This document shows, piece by piece, positions 54,251-63,870 of a stretch of DNA of 64,000 nucleotides. Position numbers and translations under genes: made by a program. The DNA is from Undaria pinnatifida (lineage: Eukaryota > Sar > Phaeophyceae > Laminariales > Alariaceae): contig JABAKD010000004.1 of NCBI GenBank assembly GCA_012845835.1, positions 7,173,765 through 7,237,764 on the forward strand, written 5' to 3'. Position 1 is the first letter of the stretch. Each line of letters opens with the position of its first letter. The notes beneath the pieces were generated by a model that worked only from the letters and a program-made list of their open reading frames with translations, did not search any database and was not told the DNA's origin.

Positions 54251-54634
54251 GCCAAAGAAAACAAAACTCACAAAAACTCACAAAAACAACCCAGCTTCCC
54301 GCCCCTCACCGCCCCCCCCCCCCCCCAGAAAATACACAAAAATGGAAACGTAACACAAGACAAAACAAAAAGAGCCAATGAAAAAACTACACCTACTCAA
54401 AGTAGTACTGGCACAGTCAAATCACACAAAATCGACGACCACCACTACGACCACTCCCCCCCCCCCCCCCCCCGCCCAAGCAAACATTCCATCCCAAACA
54501 AACACCATACCCCATATCAAGCCACACACTGCCCCCCCCCCCCCCCCGACCACACCCACGTCTCACGAACATCAACACCCAAAGATAAACACTAACTCAA
54601 TAATAGACTAACCAAACAACGATCGCTGCTGTCA

Positions 54635-55270
54635 CCAGGTTAACCCCATCAGCGTTTGCGGCGCCAGGCAGGCCAACCAATCAGGGCTTCAGCGCCAAAA
54701 AAAACAACCAATCGCTTGTGTCGTTACCACGCCAACCAATTAACGATTGAGACAGTTACCCGGCCCACCAATCAGCGCTTGCGGCGTCATCAAGGCCAGC
54801 CAAAATAAAAGAAGTTCGGAACCACCAAAAGGCCAAACCAATCACCTCTTCCGCGTCATCAAGGACAGCCAATCAGCGCTTCGGCGCCACCAAAGAATCA
54901 TTTGTCACCGTTGCCAGACCAGCCAATCAGCGTTGCGGCGCCTACAAGGCTAACCGTATCAGCGACTCGGTGCTACAAAAACACCGGTCGTTATCGGTAC
55001 CGGGTCAACCAATTAGCGCTTCGGCGACACCACATTCAACCAATGAGCGTTTTCGCCCCAACAAGGTCAACCAATAGTGCTCCGACACCACCATGACCAA
55101 CGAATTAGTGGCTTGGCGTCACCAACACCTGATCGTTATCGTTACCAGACCAGCCAATGAGCGAGCGGTGCGGCGCCACCAATGCCCAACCAATCATCGC
55201 TGCGGTGCCACCAAAGCCAACCAATCAGCGCCGCGGCGTCAGCACGGCCAACCAATCACCGCGGCAGTGC
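54635..55270 (+). repeat. CCAATCAGCG minisatellite
   Basis: About 14 diverged units of 35-48 bases with the core GGCCAACCAATCAGCGCTTC + GGCGCCACCAA. CCAAT occurs in nearly every unit. Confidence 0.88.
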
Positions 55271-55823
55271 TACAAAAAAAAAACATCGTATGGAGTTTAC
55301 TCTCCGGCCTTCGAGGCGACTCTTACCAACGAACGCGTTGCAGCACACGTACGTAGGGTGTACGTACGTACACAATGGCGCGCATACGCACGGTGTGCGT
55401 GTACCTACGTAATGGCATACGCATCGTGCATATGTATGTAGGGACGGAGTCATGGACTCAAGACTCACGGAAAGCCGATTCAACGCACCCCTAATCATGA
55501 TTCTCTTGAGCGCTTCGCTCGGACCAAATCCAACCAACCACCCGCGTGGACTATAGATCCGCAAATCAAGGCAAAAAAAAAAAAAATAAAGAATAAAAAT
55601 AAACAAAAAATCGCAACGCAACGCAACGCAATGCAACGCAATACAAACCGAAACCAAAAAAATAAAAATAAGAGACCCCCCGCCCCGCCTCCCCGGAAAC
55701 AGGCCTCCCGCGTGCTTTGTCGCCCTTTAAAGCACGGCGCCAACCCCCGCCCCCTCCCACTCCCCTTTCCCGCTCCGCCCCCCCCTCCCCCTCTCCTCAA
55801 CGCGTGACCCATCCTGTCGGCAG
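55271..55823. other. no recognisable gene
   Basis: TACGTACGTA-type repeats at 55,350-55,440, an A-run, an AACGC pentamer run at 55,612-55,645, then a long C/T tract ending in GGCAG at 55,823 that would serve as a splice acceptor. Confidence 0.5.
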
Positions 55824-55976
55824 ATCATTACCTACAGCCAGCAGGAGTTTTTTGGCCTCCTCCAACTCCTTTCTCCACCCCTAACGGAGCAACACCGCAA
55901 GAACATTGTTGCAACAATCCCTCCCCCTATCCCCCGTCCCCTAACACCCAACACGCCTTCCCAAGTCCTCCAATGA
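55824..55976 (+). CDS. candidate terminal exon, unknown gene
   Basis: A strong pyrimidine tract and CAG precede IITYSQQEFFGLLQLLSPPL, TEQHRKNIVATI and a Pro-rich end (SQVLQ) before TGA. The non-repetitive, balanced composition looks coding. No partner exon or family was identified. On the minus strand at 56,120-56,250 another coding-like frame (GDGGVVVSVMESSSEIMLAL) exists. Confidence 0.3.
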   Translation: MITYSQQEFFGLLQLLSPPLTEQHRKNIVATIPPPIPRPLTPNTPSQVLQ

Positions 55977-56735
55977 TTTGGGCGGCTAGAGGGGGCGGGG
56001 GGGAAGGGGGCGATGCGCCACGACGGCCTACCTTCACCCGGGACAACACGCCTCCGCGCTCTATGGACCCCCTAACCCCCCACACCCCCACTTCCAGCCC
56101 CTGCTGCCACGGCAGCAGCAAAATACGACAAAAAAACACGTTCACCTGCTGTGCGTGCCAGAGAGCCAACATAATTTCCGATGACGACTCCATTACGGAG
56201 ACAACAACGCCACCATCCCCGCACCGTTGCCTCAGAAGAAAAGCCTCCTTAACAAGCACCCCCTCCTCCCTCACCCCACACGCCCCCTTATTCTCACGTT
56301 TCAAAGTCAAAGTACTTGGAAATAGAGTTAGGACCATTCGCAGTGCTCCCCCATGGCAGGGGCGAAGAGCCCCCCCCCGCCCCCACCTCGCCTTACCAAG
56401 GCTGCAACACTTGGGTGGCAATAGGACTTCCACTCTTGACGCCGCCGACCTTTACTAGCTGCAACATCCCCCCCAAAATGCAAGCATCACACGAAACCCA
56501 AGCCCTCTTGTCCCCTAAAACCTTTGTGCAGTTCTAATGGGCTGGACAGGACACAAAAAAATCGTTTCCATTCCATGTAGGATTGGGCCCGTCGTACGCG
56601 TGCGCGTCGAAAAATGTGACCAAAGATAGAGCTCCCCGCCAGGCTCCCTCCCGTTCTCTACTTCCCCGTCTTCTTCCCTTTCAAGAGCGCGCAAAAGACG
56701 TACCGTGCGCCGAAGCATGATTTGGACCTAACCGA
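55977..56735. other. unassigned sequence with open frames
   Basis: Open frames on both strands (56,433-55,927 minus; 55,973-56,458 plus) overlap, so at most one can be real. No motif was recognised. Confidence 0.3.
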
Positions 56736-56739
56736 GCGC

Positions 56740-57190
56740 CGATTCAGACTAAACCGAACAGAAACCGAATCGAACAGACCCAAACCGAACTGAACCGAAT
56801 CGATTTTCGAACCGACTTGAACCGAATCGAGTTGAACTTGGACCGAACCGAACCGAACGGATTTGAACCGAACCGAACGGATTTGAACCGAACCGATAAG
56901 ATCGGATCGCCTCGAACCGAACGGATTCGAACCGAGCCGATTTAGATCCGGATAGGCCCGAACCGAACTGAACTGATTTAAATCTAACCGAACTGAATCG
57001 AATTGAACCGAACATAATCGAGCCGGTTTGTACGGGACCGAATCGATTCAAACCGAACCGATTAGCACCAAAAATAACCGAATCATCTCGAACGTAGACT
57101 AACCGTTCCCCAGCCCGACTGAATCGACCCGACTAGAACCGAACGGACCCGACAAAGAATCGGACAGGATCGAAGTGAACCGAACACGAT
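56740..57190 (+). repeat. (ACCGA)n-type satellite
   Basis: ACCGAACCGAA and ATCGA units for about 450 bases, strongly diverged at the edges. Confidence 0.92.
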
Positions 57191-57860
57191 AGAATGAAAC
57201 CGATAAAAATACGCGCTCATGCCCACTCAAATAATGATAAAACGCTGCATGTCATCAACGCCCGCACAAAAACATTTGATCCCTCCTTCCTTTCTCCCCC
57301 CAAAAAGACGAACATCGTTAAATCATCGCCAACGGCGACAGCCTGTCCGCAACAAGTTAAAAGAAAGAAAGATAAAAAAATCGGGTCTAAGAAACAAGAA
57401 CAAGAACAAGAACAAGAAAAAATGAGGAAAAACAAGAACCAAGACGAAACAAGAAACACAAAAAAAACAAAAACAAAAAAAAACTTCCCGCCGCAGCCGA
57501 TCAACGCAGCAAAGCCACATGTCCACGCCAGCAAGCCACACCAGCAAGCATTGCCAGCAACACAAGCCGATCACAGCAAAAAAAAACGCCATGGCCGAGA
57601 AAACGCAGTGAGAGGGCACTTTCATGGCAACACCTAATACTGGGTCAAGTTTCATGAGCATGCAGGTAGGACAAGCCGGAATAAAAAAAAAAAACTTTGG
57701 GTGACGAGGGGGGGGTATTGAGCTATCAACCCCTCCGGGGAAACGCGAGGCTGTTTGATTTTCATCCGTAGCCGGCCAAGACAACTGCCAGCCCTAGCTA
57801 ACAGCCAAGCCGCCGCAGACAGTCAACAACGCCAGCCTAAACAGCGCTATCTAGCAAAAA
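57191..57860. other. A-rich low-complexity stretch
   Basis: AAGAACAAG-type purine repeats at 57,390-57,490 and CAGCAAGC-type segments at 57,520-57,570. The Lys-rich frame is compositional. No gene was recognised. Confidence 0.5.
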
Positions 57861-57869
57861 CATGCCAGC

Positions 57870-58845
57870 TATCTATACGAGACCAAGATTTGACCCTTGA
57901 CTAACCGCCCCGAACACTAGATAGGTCTTGACCGACCGCTCCAGACACTGCAACTAGTATAGCAAGGACAAGAGAGGCCTTGACTGACCGCCCCGAACAC
58001 TGAAATTAGTATTGTAAGGACGAAAGAGGCCTTACTTGACCGCCCGAACACTAAAACTAGCATAATGAGGACAAGAGAGGCCTTGACTGACCGCCCCCGT
58101 ACACACTGAAGCTATTAGAGTAAGGACGATAGAGGACTTGACTGACCGTCCCGAACACTAAAACTAGTATGGTAAGGAGAAGCTCTGACTGACCGGCCCT
58201 AACACTAAAACCAGTATAGTAAGGAGAAGCTTTGACTGACCGCCCCGACCACTAAAACTAGTATAGTAAGGGGAAGCTTTGACTGACCGTTCCGAACACA
58301 AGAACTAGAAATAGTAAGGGGAAGCTTGGACTGACCGTTTCGAACACAAAAACTAGTATACTGGTAGTAAGGAGCAGCTGTGACTGACCGTCCCGAACAC
58401 AAAAACTAGTATAGGAAGGAGAAGCTTTGACCGCCCCGGACACAAAAACTTGTAGAGTAAATACAAACGAGGCCTTGACTGACCGCCACCCTGTACTAAA
58501 GCTATCAATAGCATGTTCGAGGCCGAAACAAGGCTTTTGATGAACCGCCGCGAACAAAAAAACTAGCATAGTAAATACAAAAGAGGCTTTTTATGGACCG
58601 CCCCCTATACCAACGCCGGCATATTGAGGCCCAAAATATCAATTAGCTGACCGCCCGCCTGTCCACACTGAAACTCGAACAATAAGGCCAAAAACAATAG
58701 GCTTTTCAGTAACCGCTCATTTCTACACTAAAACTCGCACAATAAGGCCAAAGGAAGCCTCAAGTGACCGCTCCCTCTACACTAACACTAGTATAATACT
58801 GCCGAAAGAGGCCGTGACTGGCCGTCTTTCTACACCAAAACTAGC
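57870..58845 (+). repeat. minisatellite of ~47-60 bp units, GT2 3' flank
   Basis: About 17 units of the type CTTGACTGACCGCCCCGAAC, ACTAAAACTAGTATAGTAAG, GACAAGAGAGGC. It ends about 47 bases beyond the stop codon of the GT2 gene, so it probably lies in or next to that gene's 3' UTR. Confidence 0.92.
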
Positions 58846-58891
58846 ACTAAAAAAATGGTTTCTAGTTTATTTGCTACCAGGTACGAGGTAC

Positions 58892-59031
58892 CTAGTAGTA
58901 ACCGCGTGTGAGCACGGGGTTCAGGAGGAAAGGCCCGAGGAAATGCGTGGTTATGTAGAAAGTCAGAGGAAAGGACAGCCGCTGGTCTGACCACTCCTGG
59001 CCCGTCCAAATCATGCCGAATACGAAAATAC
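58892..59031 (-). CDS. GT2 terminal exon (residues 214-259)
   Basis: Acceptor GCGTTGCAG, then GT completing a glycine codon: IFVFGMIWTGQEWSDQRLSF, PLTFYITTHFLGPFLLNPVL, TRGYY, TAG. The LLNPVL end matches C-termini of this GT2 group. Confidence 0.9.
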
Positions 59032-62000
59032 CTGCAACGCACGATAAGGCGATGCAGGGAGAGGGAAAAAGGGATGCGGGGGGGGGGGGGGGTTACTCAT
59101 TTGTTGCTTGCCTTGGTCATTTGACCATTGACCACACACCCCTTTGAAGACGGAGCGCCGTTCCTGCTCCTTATAGAGACACCTCCAACAGTTGGTCGCT
59201 CAGTATGTTTCTTCCATACATGACATAGCGCGCGGGGGGGTACTAACTTGTTGCTTGCCTTAGTCGTTTGGCCATTGACCACGCATCCGTTTCGAGCCAT
59301 TTCGAGACATAAGGAGGGGGGGGGGGGGTAACCAGGGCTAGGGGGGGGGGGGTAGTGTCAGGGTGTAGGCGGTAGGAAATTGGCAGGGTGGGGGGTTGAG
59401 GGGGGGGGGGTGATGTACATTCCTCGAGAATGCGTCAGAGCGCCGTGGCCGAGTGAGTATCGACCCTAACATTGTCGAAGTCACAGCTGGCGTTGTTAAA
59501 TGATGATATAAAATACTCTCCGCCCTCATCTCCCCTTGAGTATACGATGACGGAGTATACCCACGCTTCAGGGTAGTGCCGCCGACCAACCCCTCACCCC
59601 CCCCCTGGGTGCTCCTCCAAAAAAAATACCAGGTATAATATATGCAAACGAAAGACCCATTATTCTCACCTAGCAAGACCGTGAGGGTAATGTACATCCC
59701 GCGATAACGCCTCAAAGTGCCTCGGAACTCCACCCAAAAAGACGTTCGCGTGCTCTCCTTAGCCGTGGCGCCCCACACGATGTCCAGATCCCAGAAGTAA
59801 CACCAGCAGGCCGTGGTGATGTGCCAGAGGATGTGGGACCAGAACATCGTCATGGCGGGCGCGTTGCGGAGCTCTATCCAGTATGCCTTCGGCGCACACA
59901 GAACACGAGAAATAAACCACAAGTTTTCGGGCAAAGAAAAACAACGGAAAGCACGGCATGAAAAACAAGAAACACGGAAATACTTCGGAGTATGGTGACA
60001 AAAGACCGCACCAGATATATGCACATAAGCATCACGGTCAACTACTATAATGTAAGACAGCGACAAAGGTACTATTACTACTCCATGAAAGGGTTGGAGT
60101 TGTGCCAGAGCATGTCGACATCGTCGTGGCGGGAGCGTTTCGCAGCTCTTTGGAGTATGTCTGGGGTACAGACGCGAAATACACTGGAACACAGTACGCG
60201 AACACGAACATGTTGGAGACTCCCCTTTGAAAAATAAAAGGCAAGGGGTTGGGCGGGTGGGTGGGCGAGCGGGCGGGCGCGGTGCGACGGGCTGTCCAGC
60301 ATGCTTAGGTATATGTACCAGTACACCAAGAGACACAACAAACATGGCAACGAATCGAACGGATCACGAGAAATACACACACCATGTCACGCCAACAAGC
60401 CACCCCTTCCTCCCCAATAAAAAACAACAACAAAAAACAACGAAAACAAAACACTTGGGCATTTCAAACCTCACAAAAGTGGCATAATTAGGGGGCAAAA
60501 ATATAGTTGCCCTGTTTTCGTTGGTGTTTTAACATCCAGGAAAATGTTCAAACAATTGGGAGGGGGGGAGGGGAATTATAAAGGATCCGTAAGGCGATCA
60601 TCAACACAGATACAGTGATTTTCAGGGGTCAGGTCAAACCTCGCGGGTCGGGTCGAGTCGAGTCGGGTCGGATCGGGTCGGGTCAGGTCGGATCGGATCG
60701 GATCGGGTCGGGTCGGGTCGGGTCGGGTCGGGTCGGGTCGGGTCGGGTCGGGTCGGGTCGGGTCGGGTCGGGTCGGGTCGGGTCGGGTCGGGTCCGGTCG
60801 GGTCGGGTCGGGTCAACAACCGACCCGGCCCAAAATACTTGAAAACCTCCCGACCAGACCAGACCCGACCCGACCTGTGAGATTTCGAACATCTCTTGCA
60901 TTGATCCGACTCGACCCGCGAGGTTTAAGGAACCTCATGACCGGACCCCCGGGTCAGACAAATGACCCGTGAAACGCATACACCCAAAACACTGAGCCCT
61001 CTCGGGGGGGCCATGTACAGCGACAAAAAAGTACAACCACGTTCTCATCAAGGTGGCCAGCGTGCACACACGGCAGCAGCGCAAACTATGCTTGCGTGCC
61101 TTTGTGCCTTCTACAGGCCCTTGCATTCGTGTTCGACCGCAAAAATCTTCCGTCATCTAATCTGCTAGCACCCGGGTTGCTTCGTGCGAAAGGATGCTGC
61201 TGCAATCGTCAGTTTTCCTCGCCATATTTTTCCCTCTGACGCCCCAAAAAAGTTTGTTTTTAACCCTTTCACTACTGGATATTCTTTTTTTTTTAAACAA
61301 TTTTACTCAAAGTTAGTATACCGTGGGTTTTTTGGGCTCTATAAAGGGCTTCAACAAAAGAGGCAAAAAAGGCAAGGGCACCTGGAAAATGGTGACATCC
61401 CCCGCGAAGCCCATCCGGTAGCGGATCGTCCCCGCCCCGAAAATGCCGATTACCCCGAACACGAAAACAACCGTGATGAACACGTCGTAGGTGTTGGTGA
61501 TGTCCTCCTGTCGCCGCCCAAAAAGAGAGAAAAGAGAGAGAAAAAAAGTGAGATTCCAGAGAGCAGCTGTGCCTCAAGTTTGCAATATAAATCCCCTGGC
61601 TGAGAGGGAAGACGTACACACTACTAGGCACTAGCAAGTCTATAGATGATACTCAAGTTCTTGGTAAGCTGGGCACAAATGTTTCATTTTCTTTTCCTTG
61701 CCCATCCCCTCTATCGTCTTCGCGCTTTTCCTTGCTCCTTCTCCCTCCCTAGACGTAACTCAAATCCGGGGTCACTAAGGAGGCTCTTCCCCTCCCCCCC
61801 TCCCCACTACGGTACGCGCCTTCATTTTCTATCGTGAGAATATTCCACTTATTTCTTCCCTCTTCGACTCGCATCGAATTTCGCAAAATCAACTAATGTC
61901 ATACCAGGTATCATATAATACCATTAATATATATATATATATATATATATTTGGGAACCCCAGAGGGAAAAACGAACGAAAAAAAAACGTCCTTTCCTCG

Positions 62001-63667
62001 ATTAACACAGAAATCACAACGCTCCGATTTATCTTCTTCGTTTTGACGTTTCTACTAGTAGGGGTGTGGCTCCGTTTCCTATTTTCTGTCTGCTCTGCAG
62101 AGGCATACATGTACAAAAAAAAAAAGAAATCGCAAAACAAGAACGACCTTTCAGGGGTTGTGGCTTAACCCCTTTAGCGCCCCCAAACCCCTCCCTATAC
62201 TAATTCCAGGTAATTTTCCCCCAAAAACGGGTTTCCAGTTGTAGGGGCGTTAAGGAGCTCTGTTATTCAGAACACATTCTCGCCAACGAAGTGCTGCTAC
62301 CTCTGTCCTGGCACATGTCTCACAAGAAAAAGTACAAACAAAAACAATGTACGCGATAGGAGAGGGGGAAACATGAAAAACAAAAAACTTGCCTGCAACA
62401 CCCCGTAAAACATTCGCAGAACGATATACGAGCAAATGCCCACGACAGAATAAGCCATGGCCAGGTAGGTGCCGAGGTACCCAGCCATCTGCAGCTTCGA
62501 CGGCCAGGGGATACACCTAGCCCCAAGGTAACTCCAGAAGAGGGACGTGATAGGTCCTCGGCAGGGCCAGTGCTGAGAGGGGGGAGGAATGAGATGGTGG
62601 TGGAGGCGGTGGCGGTGAGGGGGTATCAGAGGCATATACACGGAACAGGGGGGAGAGACATTGATGCGAAGACTGGTTGGGGGCTGGTGAGGGGGGGGAA
62701 AGGGGGGGGGGGGGGGGATAATTCATTTGTTGCTTGCCTTAGTCATTTGACCATAGACCAAGCATCCCTTTCGACACGGAGAAACGTTTTTACTCTCAAT
62801 AGACATCTCCAACATTTGGGCGCTCAGAAAGTTTCTTCCATACAGCAAATACCCGTGGAACGTTTTGCTCATCTTATCTTCCGGAGAGGGGGAGGGGGGA
62901 AGGGGAGGGGGAGTAGGAGGCACATAGTTACGAACAGAGAGATTTCACATCCGCTATTCTCGCAACGCAAAACAATATGGGTGCACCCCTGGCGTAGCAC
63001 GAGTCCCCCTCTCCAAAAAAAAAGCAGCACAATAACAGCAACACATTATTGTGCACTTGGCACGCGTGACCACATCACAATCACCGAATTCTTGATATTT
63101 CTTTACGCGGGGTGTCCCAACAAGGCGCTTTGTACACCAGGGACCCCCCAAAAAGGCGGTCTGAGTAATGCGGTATCCCTCTATAAGGCGGTCTGAGTAA
63201 GGCGGTATCCCTCTATAAGGCGGTCTGAGTAGGGCGTTATCCCTCGATAAGGCGTTTTGAGTAAGGCGGTATCCCTCTATAAGGCGGTCTGAGTAAGGCG
63301 ATATGCCGATACAAGGCGATCTGAGTAATGCGGTATCCCTCTATAAGGCGGTCTGAGTAAGGCGGTATCCCAACATAAGGCGGTCAAAATCGCTTGGTGC
63401 GACTGGGGAAATCCACCAAAGTACTCACAACCTGGAACGAAATAAGGCGGCTTCCTTCTATAAGGCGGTCATATTGCTCTGGCACGCCACCGCCTCAATG
63501 GGGGACGGGCCCCTACTGTACGGTCACCCCCCACCTTGAACTTGTTGAGAAGCATCTCGCACGCCCCGTAGGCGTACTTCCTTAGGCGGATGACCTCATC
63601 CACGCAGGTAAGGCTCACGCCCTCTTGGAAACCCGGGCCGGTGTACGTAGCGTAACGCCCGATAAAC
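58892..63667 (-). CDS. GT2 family glycosyltransferase, C-terminal half (5' end outside window)
   Basis: A multi-pass processive-type family-2 glycosyltransferase of the cell membrane or Golgi, transferring sugar from a nucleotide donor to a growing polysaccharide. Visible landmarks match the fungal/stramenopile GT2 group: GFQEGVSLTC then DEVIRLRKYAYGACEMLL (exon 1), RGPITSLFW and IPWPSKLQMAGYLGTYLA (exon 2), YDVFITVVFVFG and GTIRYRMG (exon 3), WDLDIVWGATAKES (exon 4) and HFLGPFLLNPVL (exon 5). Five exons give 259 residues with at least six hydrophobic segments. All junctions are in phase. The DXD and catalytic base region lie upstream, beyond 64,000 or in unread exons. The sugar specificity (cellulose, mannan, other) cannot be told from this part. 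Confidence 0.85.
59085..59340 (+). repeat. two R6 copies next to G-runs
   Basis: 59,085-59,225 and 59,235-59,310, each starting at a G-run: TACTCATTTGTTGCTTGCCT, TGGTCATTTGACCATTGACC, and (first copy) GACGGAGCGCCGTTCCTGCT. Confidence 0.8.
59405..59445 (-). pseudogene. relic of GT2 exon 4, 3' part
   Basis: CTGACGCATTCTCGAGGAAT then GTACATCACC parallels TTGAGGCGTTATCGCGGGAT then GTACATTACC of the real exon, about 277 bases away. Confidence 0.5.
59670..59871 (-). CDS. GT2 exon (residues 147-213)
   Basis: Starts LRNAPAMTMFWSHILWHITT after GGATAGAG, contains WDLDIVWGATAKESTRTSFW and RRYRGMYITLTVLL, ends CTAG before GTGAGA (phase 1). The upstream AG at the AAGGCATAC segment would add four residues and is an alternative start. 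Relic copies lie about 275 bases on either side. Confidence 0.85.
60090..60180 (-). pseudogene. relic of GT2 exon 4, 5' part
   Basis: CATACTCCAAAGAG then CTGCGAAACGCTCCCGCCAC parallels CATACTGGATAGAG then CTCCGCAACGCGCCCGCCAT. A deletion of several bases after ACGATGT breaks the frame (LRNAPATTMSTCSGTTP). Confidence 0.7.
60615..60960 (+). repeat. (GGGTC)n satellite in GT2 intron
   Basis: TTTTCAGGGGTCAGGTCAAA then about 30 GGGTC units and their complement-like GACCC continuation. Confidence 0.95.
60961..61259. other. GT2 intron, non-repetitive part
   Basis: A minus frame with one hydrophobic patch (RTWLYFFVAV) was considered as an exon, but the neighbouring exons already join in phase without it. 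Otherwise nothing was recognised. Confidence 0.45.
61260..61351 (-). mobile_element. R2 element, diverged
   Basis: TTAACCCTTTCACTACTGGA ... AAGTTAGTATACCGTGGGTT ... GGGCTCTATAAAGGGCTTCA. It lies about 30 bases from a GT2 splice donor. Confidence 0.65.
61382..61507 (-). CDS. GT2 exon (residues 105-146)
   Basis: Acceptor GGCGACAG, EDITNTYDVFITVVFVFGVI, GIFGAGTIRYRMGFAGDVTI, FQ, donor GTGCCC. Exactly 42 codons; one long transmembrane segment. Confidence 0.88.
61640..61875 (-). repeat. R8 dispersed repeat
   Basis: TCTCCCTCCCTAGACGTAAC, AAATCCGGGGTCACTAAGGA, CCCACTACGGTACGCGCCTT. Reverse of 7.5 and 39.6 kb copies, diverged. An (AT)n run follows at 61,928-61,950. Confidence 0.5.
62165..62320 (+). 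mobile_element. R2 complete copy in an R3 remnant
   Basis: R2 at 62,165-62,253 (TTAACCCCTTTAGCGCCCCC to GTAGGGGCGTTAA, 89 bp). Its right flank GGAGCTCTGTTATTCAGAAC and GCTGCTACCTCTGTCCTGGC is the R3 right half, so R2 again sits in the TTAA of R3. Confidence 0.82.
62393..62572 (-). CDS. GT2 exon (residues 45-104), GC donor
   Basis: Acceptor CCTCTCAG, HWPCRGPITSLFWSYLG to LRMFYGVLQ, exactly 60 codons. The 3' site is CAG followed by GCAAGT, the classic GC-AG donor consensus. No GT donor in phase is nearby. Confidence 0.88.
62700..62870 (+). repeat. R6 repeat next to G-run
   Basis: A G-run then TAATTCATTTGTTGCTTGCC, TTAGTCATTTGACCATAGAC, CAAGCATCCCTTTCGACACG and CAACATTTGGGCGCTCAGAA, the same extended order as the 59.1 kb copy. 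Confidence 0.78.
63125..63480 (+). repeat. 32-bp minisatellite, ~10 copies
   Basis: Unit AAGGCGGTCTGAGTAAGGCG + GTATCCCTCTAT with changes, in the GT2 intron next to the first visible exon. Confidence 0.95.
63535..63667 (-). CDS. GT2 exon (residues 1-44 visible)
   Basis: Acceptor CTTTTGTCAG, then one base plus 44 codons: FIGRYATYTGPGFQEGVSLT, CVDEVIRLRKYAYGACEMLL, NKFK, donor GTGGGG. A diverged copy of its first 70 bases lies exactly 200 bases upstream (63,867). Confidence 0.85.
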
Positions 63668-63794
63668 CTGACAAAAGAGGGGGGGAAAAACAAGAACAAA
63701 CAAGAATAAACCACCGCAAAAGCAAACCGATCCATAAGACCAGGACAAAACACAAACATAGCAGCGTACACAACACAACGAAGACACAAAAACG

Positions 63795-63870
63795 AGAAAC
63801 ACACCAGGCACGGCTCGTGCTCTCCAGGAAACCCGGTGCTGTGTATGGAGCGTATTGTTCGATAACCCTG
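63795..63870 (-). pseudogene. relic copy of GT2 exon 1 start
   Basis: CTATTTCTCAG then one base plus VIEQYAPYTAPGFLESTSRA, parallel to FIGRYATYTGPGFQEGVSLT at 63,667. The acceptor is kept; the DEVIRLRKYAYG part is absent. Confidence 0.7.

Noticed and set aside
59750-59875. Alkaline ceramidase, suggested by an HxxWH-like segment (SHILWHI)
   Set aside because: The downstream WGATAKES and the upstream GVSLTC, KYAYG and GYLGTYLA motifs fit family GT2 much better.
60990-61150. Additional GT2 exon encoding a hydrophobic patch (RTWLYFFVAV)
   Set aside because: Exons at 61,382 and 59,871 join in phase and give the family's expected spacing between RYR and the WGATAKE motif without it.
63125-63480. 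Regular 32-base repeats resembling a CRISPR array
   Set aside because: Units are contiguous with no unique spacers and lie in a eukaryotic intron, so this is a minisatellite.
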